This document shows positions 10,206-10,986 of a stretch of DNA of 10,986 nucleotides, piece by piece. This stretch comes from Xylaria sp. FL1777. Taxonomy: Eukaryota; Ascomycota; Sordariomycetes; Xylariales; Xylariaceae. Numbering within the stretch: position 1 is the first letter of the stretch; the number at the start of each line of letters is the position of its first letter. The stretch covers positions 1 to 10,986 of the forward strand of contig MU401071.1 in NCBI GenBank assembly GCA_022578965.1, in the 5' to 3' direction. The notes beneath the pieces were generated by a model. That model did no database searches. It was not told the DNA's origin and saw only the letters and a program-made list of their open reading frames with translations. The translations under genes and the position numbers were made by a program.

Positions 10206-10314
10206 AAACTTAATAAACTTAAGCGTTAAGTTTATTAAGCTTTAAACTTAATAAACTTAAGCGTTAAATTTATTAAGCTTTAAACTTAAAACAATATAGC
10301 ATTAAGTTTATTAA
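10206..10314. repeat. 38-bp palindromic tandem array (element E copy B)
   Basis: Two full 38-bp units lie at 10206-10243 and 10244-10281 and differ by a single transition (GTTAAGTTT against GTTAAATTT). A partial, diverged third unit follows to about 10314. Each unit is an imperfect palindrome: CTTAATAAACTTAA on the left pairs with TTAAGTTTATTAAG on the right around a short GCG centre, so a unit can form a hairpin or cruciform. It replaces the 26-bp array found at the equivalent place in copy A. Confidence 0.88.
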
Positions 10315-10604
10315 AAAAAGCAATGTTTATAAATTATTATTACTATTTTTTTTGTTTATATAATTATGCATTTTTTATATTTAATTATTTACTTAGTTTT
10401 TAGTTTTTTAGCTATTAATTTTTTATAACTATTAAGCATTAATACATTTATTATTTTTAATTCTTTAAAACTTCTATTAATGTATAGTAATAAAAGTACT
10501 CTAAAAATCTCCTTAATAAATTACTATTAAAAATTCTATTATTACTTGCAAATCAAAACCCTAAAAACAAACCCGTTATATTAATATATAATAGGTTTGT
10601 TATA

Positions 10605-10986
10605 AAGGTTTATTTACTAAAATCCTTATAAAATAAGTTTATTAAAAAGTTTTATAAACATTTATTATATAAACATTAAAAAGCAATAAAAATAGTTAAA
10701 CAACTATAAAAAAAATACGATTTTTTAAAATTATAAAATATAGTTAAATCTATTGTAAAAAAGTGCAATATTTGCAATAAAGCTAAAATAGCTTAATATA
10801 AGCTTTATAAATTGCTATAACTTATATAAATACTTAAACAAGCATAATATATTATTACTTAAGATTTTATTATAATATTACCTTTATTAATTAATTTAGT
10901 TATAAAAATATAATATAATAAAATATAAGTTATTATTAATAAACTTATTAAGTATGCTTATTTTTTATTGTTTAAAAGAAATATAA
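10605..10986. repeat. Repeat R, copy 2 (cut by window edge)
   Basis: Ungapped match to 3581-3962, with 38 transitions and one transversion among 382 columns. The match is still running at the last base of the window, so the repeat continues to the right. Its left boundary coincides exactly with the right end of element E copy B. In copy 1 the same boundary is preceded by unrelated sequence and E copy A lies on the other side, 869 bases downstream from start to start. Confidence 0.9.

Larger units (their letters stand above)
8961..10604. mobile_element. Element E, copy B (decayed transposon-like repeat)
   Basis: This is the second copy of the repeat at 4450-6083, in the same orientation and collinear over its whole length. 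The head (8961-9496) is about 90% identical. The middle (9497 to about 10051) is diverged but contains a T-rich block at about 9521-9760 and the anchor 10052-10098. The tail (about 10326-10604) is alignable to the last base. Copy B is more heavily mutated in the tail than copy A: CCC and GA positions of copy A read TCT and AA here. The base after its end is the first base of repeat R copy 2, whereas copy A is followed by unrelated sequence. Confidence 0.8.
1..10986. other. AT-rich, RIP-like mutated repeat region (whole window)
   Basis: The window is almost entirely A and T, with TAA, TAG and their complements every few codons in all frames, so no open reading frame of gene length is plausible. 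Two repeat families are present in two copies each, and their copies differ almost only by C/T and G/A transitions (38 of 39 in one, 45 of 53 in another block, 23 of 23 in a third). That spectrum is the hallmark of repeat-induced point mutation, a premeiotic fungal defence that mutates duplicated DNA. Established knowledge: such AT isochores are gene-poor, often heterochromatic, and common in filamentous Ascomycota. The host assignment is inference. AT-rich protist DNA or organellar DNA was considered and fits less well, because those do not predict transition-only divergence between repeats. Confidence 0.8.

Noticed and set aside
1..10986. Possible mitochondrial or plastid-type AT-rich genome segment.
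   Set aside because: No tRNA, rRNA or organellar protein frame is visible, there are no GC clusters, and the repeat copies diverge by transitions in a way organellar DNA does not predict.
1..10986. Short open frames scattered on both strands.
   Set aside because: All are short, interrupted by frequent TAA or TAG, rich in Lys/Asn/Ile/Phe/Leu from base composition alone, and without recognisable motifs or conservation between the repeat copies.

Overview
The window is extremely AT-rich DNA (roughly 85-90% A+T by eye) with stop codons dense in all six frames. I find no protein-coding gene, tRNA or rRNA that I can support. It is best read as a repeat graveyard: an AT-rich isochore made of transposon-derived repeats destroyed by C-to-T / G-to-A mutation. 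The pattern matches repeat-induced point mutation (RIP) in a filamentous ascomycete fungus. This rests on hand alignments of repeat copies inside the window. A 382-bp repeat differs at 39 positions, 38 of them transitions, with no gaps. A 536-bp block differs at 53 positions, 45 of them transitions. A 143-bp block differs at 23 positions, all transitions. The species cannot be named from the sequence. The abundance of AGCT/AAGCTT-type motifs makes me think of RIP-rich genomes such as Hypocreales, but that is only an impression.

Layout. 1-3580: strongly A-rich decayed sequence with no recognised repeat or gene. 3581-3962: repeat R, copy 1. 3963-4449: AT-rich spacer. 4450-6083: repeat element E, copy A. 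It has a well-conserved head (4450-4985), a T-rich block with reversed strand skew (about 4995-5260), a variable middle, a four-unit 26-bp tandem array (5698-5801) and a conserved tail (about 5806-6083), which holds the least mutated DNA of the window. 6084-8960: decayed AT-rich sequence with TA-rich repeats and short palindromes. 8961-10604: element E, copy B, collinear with copy A but with a different, palindromic 38-bp tandem array at the same internal place. 10605-10986: repeat R, copy 2, starting at the base after E copy B ends and cut by the window edge.

Nothing here works as a gene set. The informative content is the repeat architecture (E and R, and their junction), the mutation spectrum, and a few islands that escaped mutation. 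One unusual point is that surviving cytosines are mostly preceded by a purine. In 6961-7320, 32 of 36 C residues follow A or G. So the cytosines lost were mainly those after a pyrimidine, whereas classical RIP is described by the base 3' of the C.
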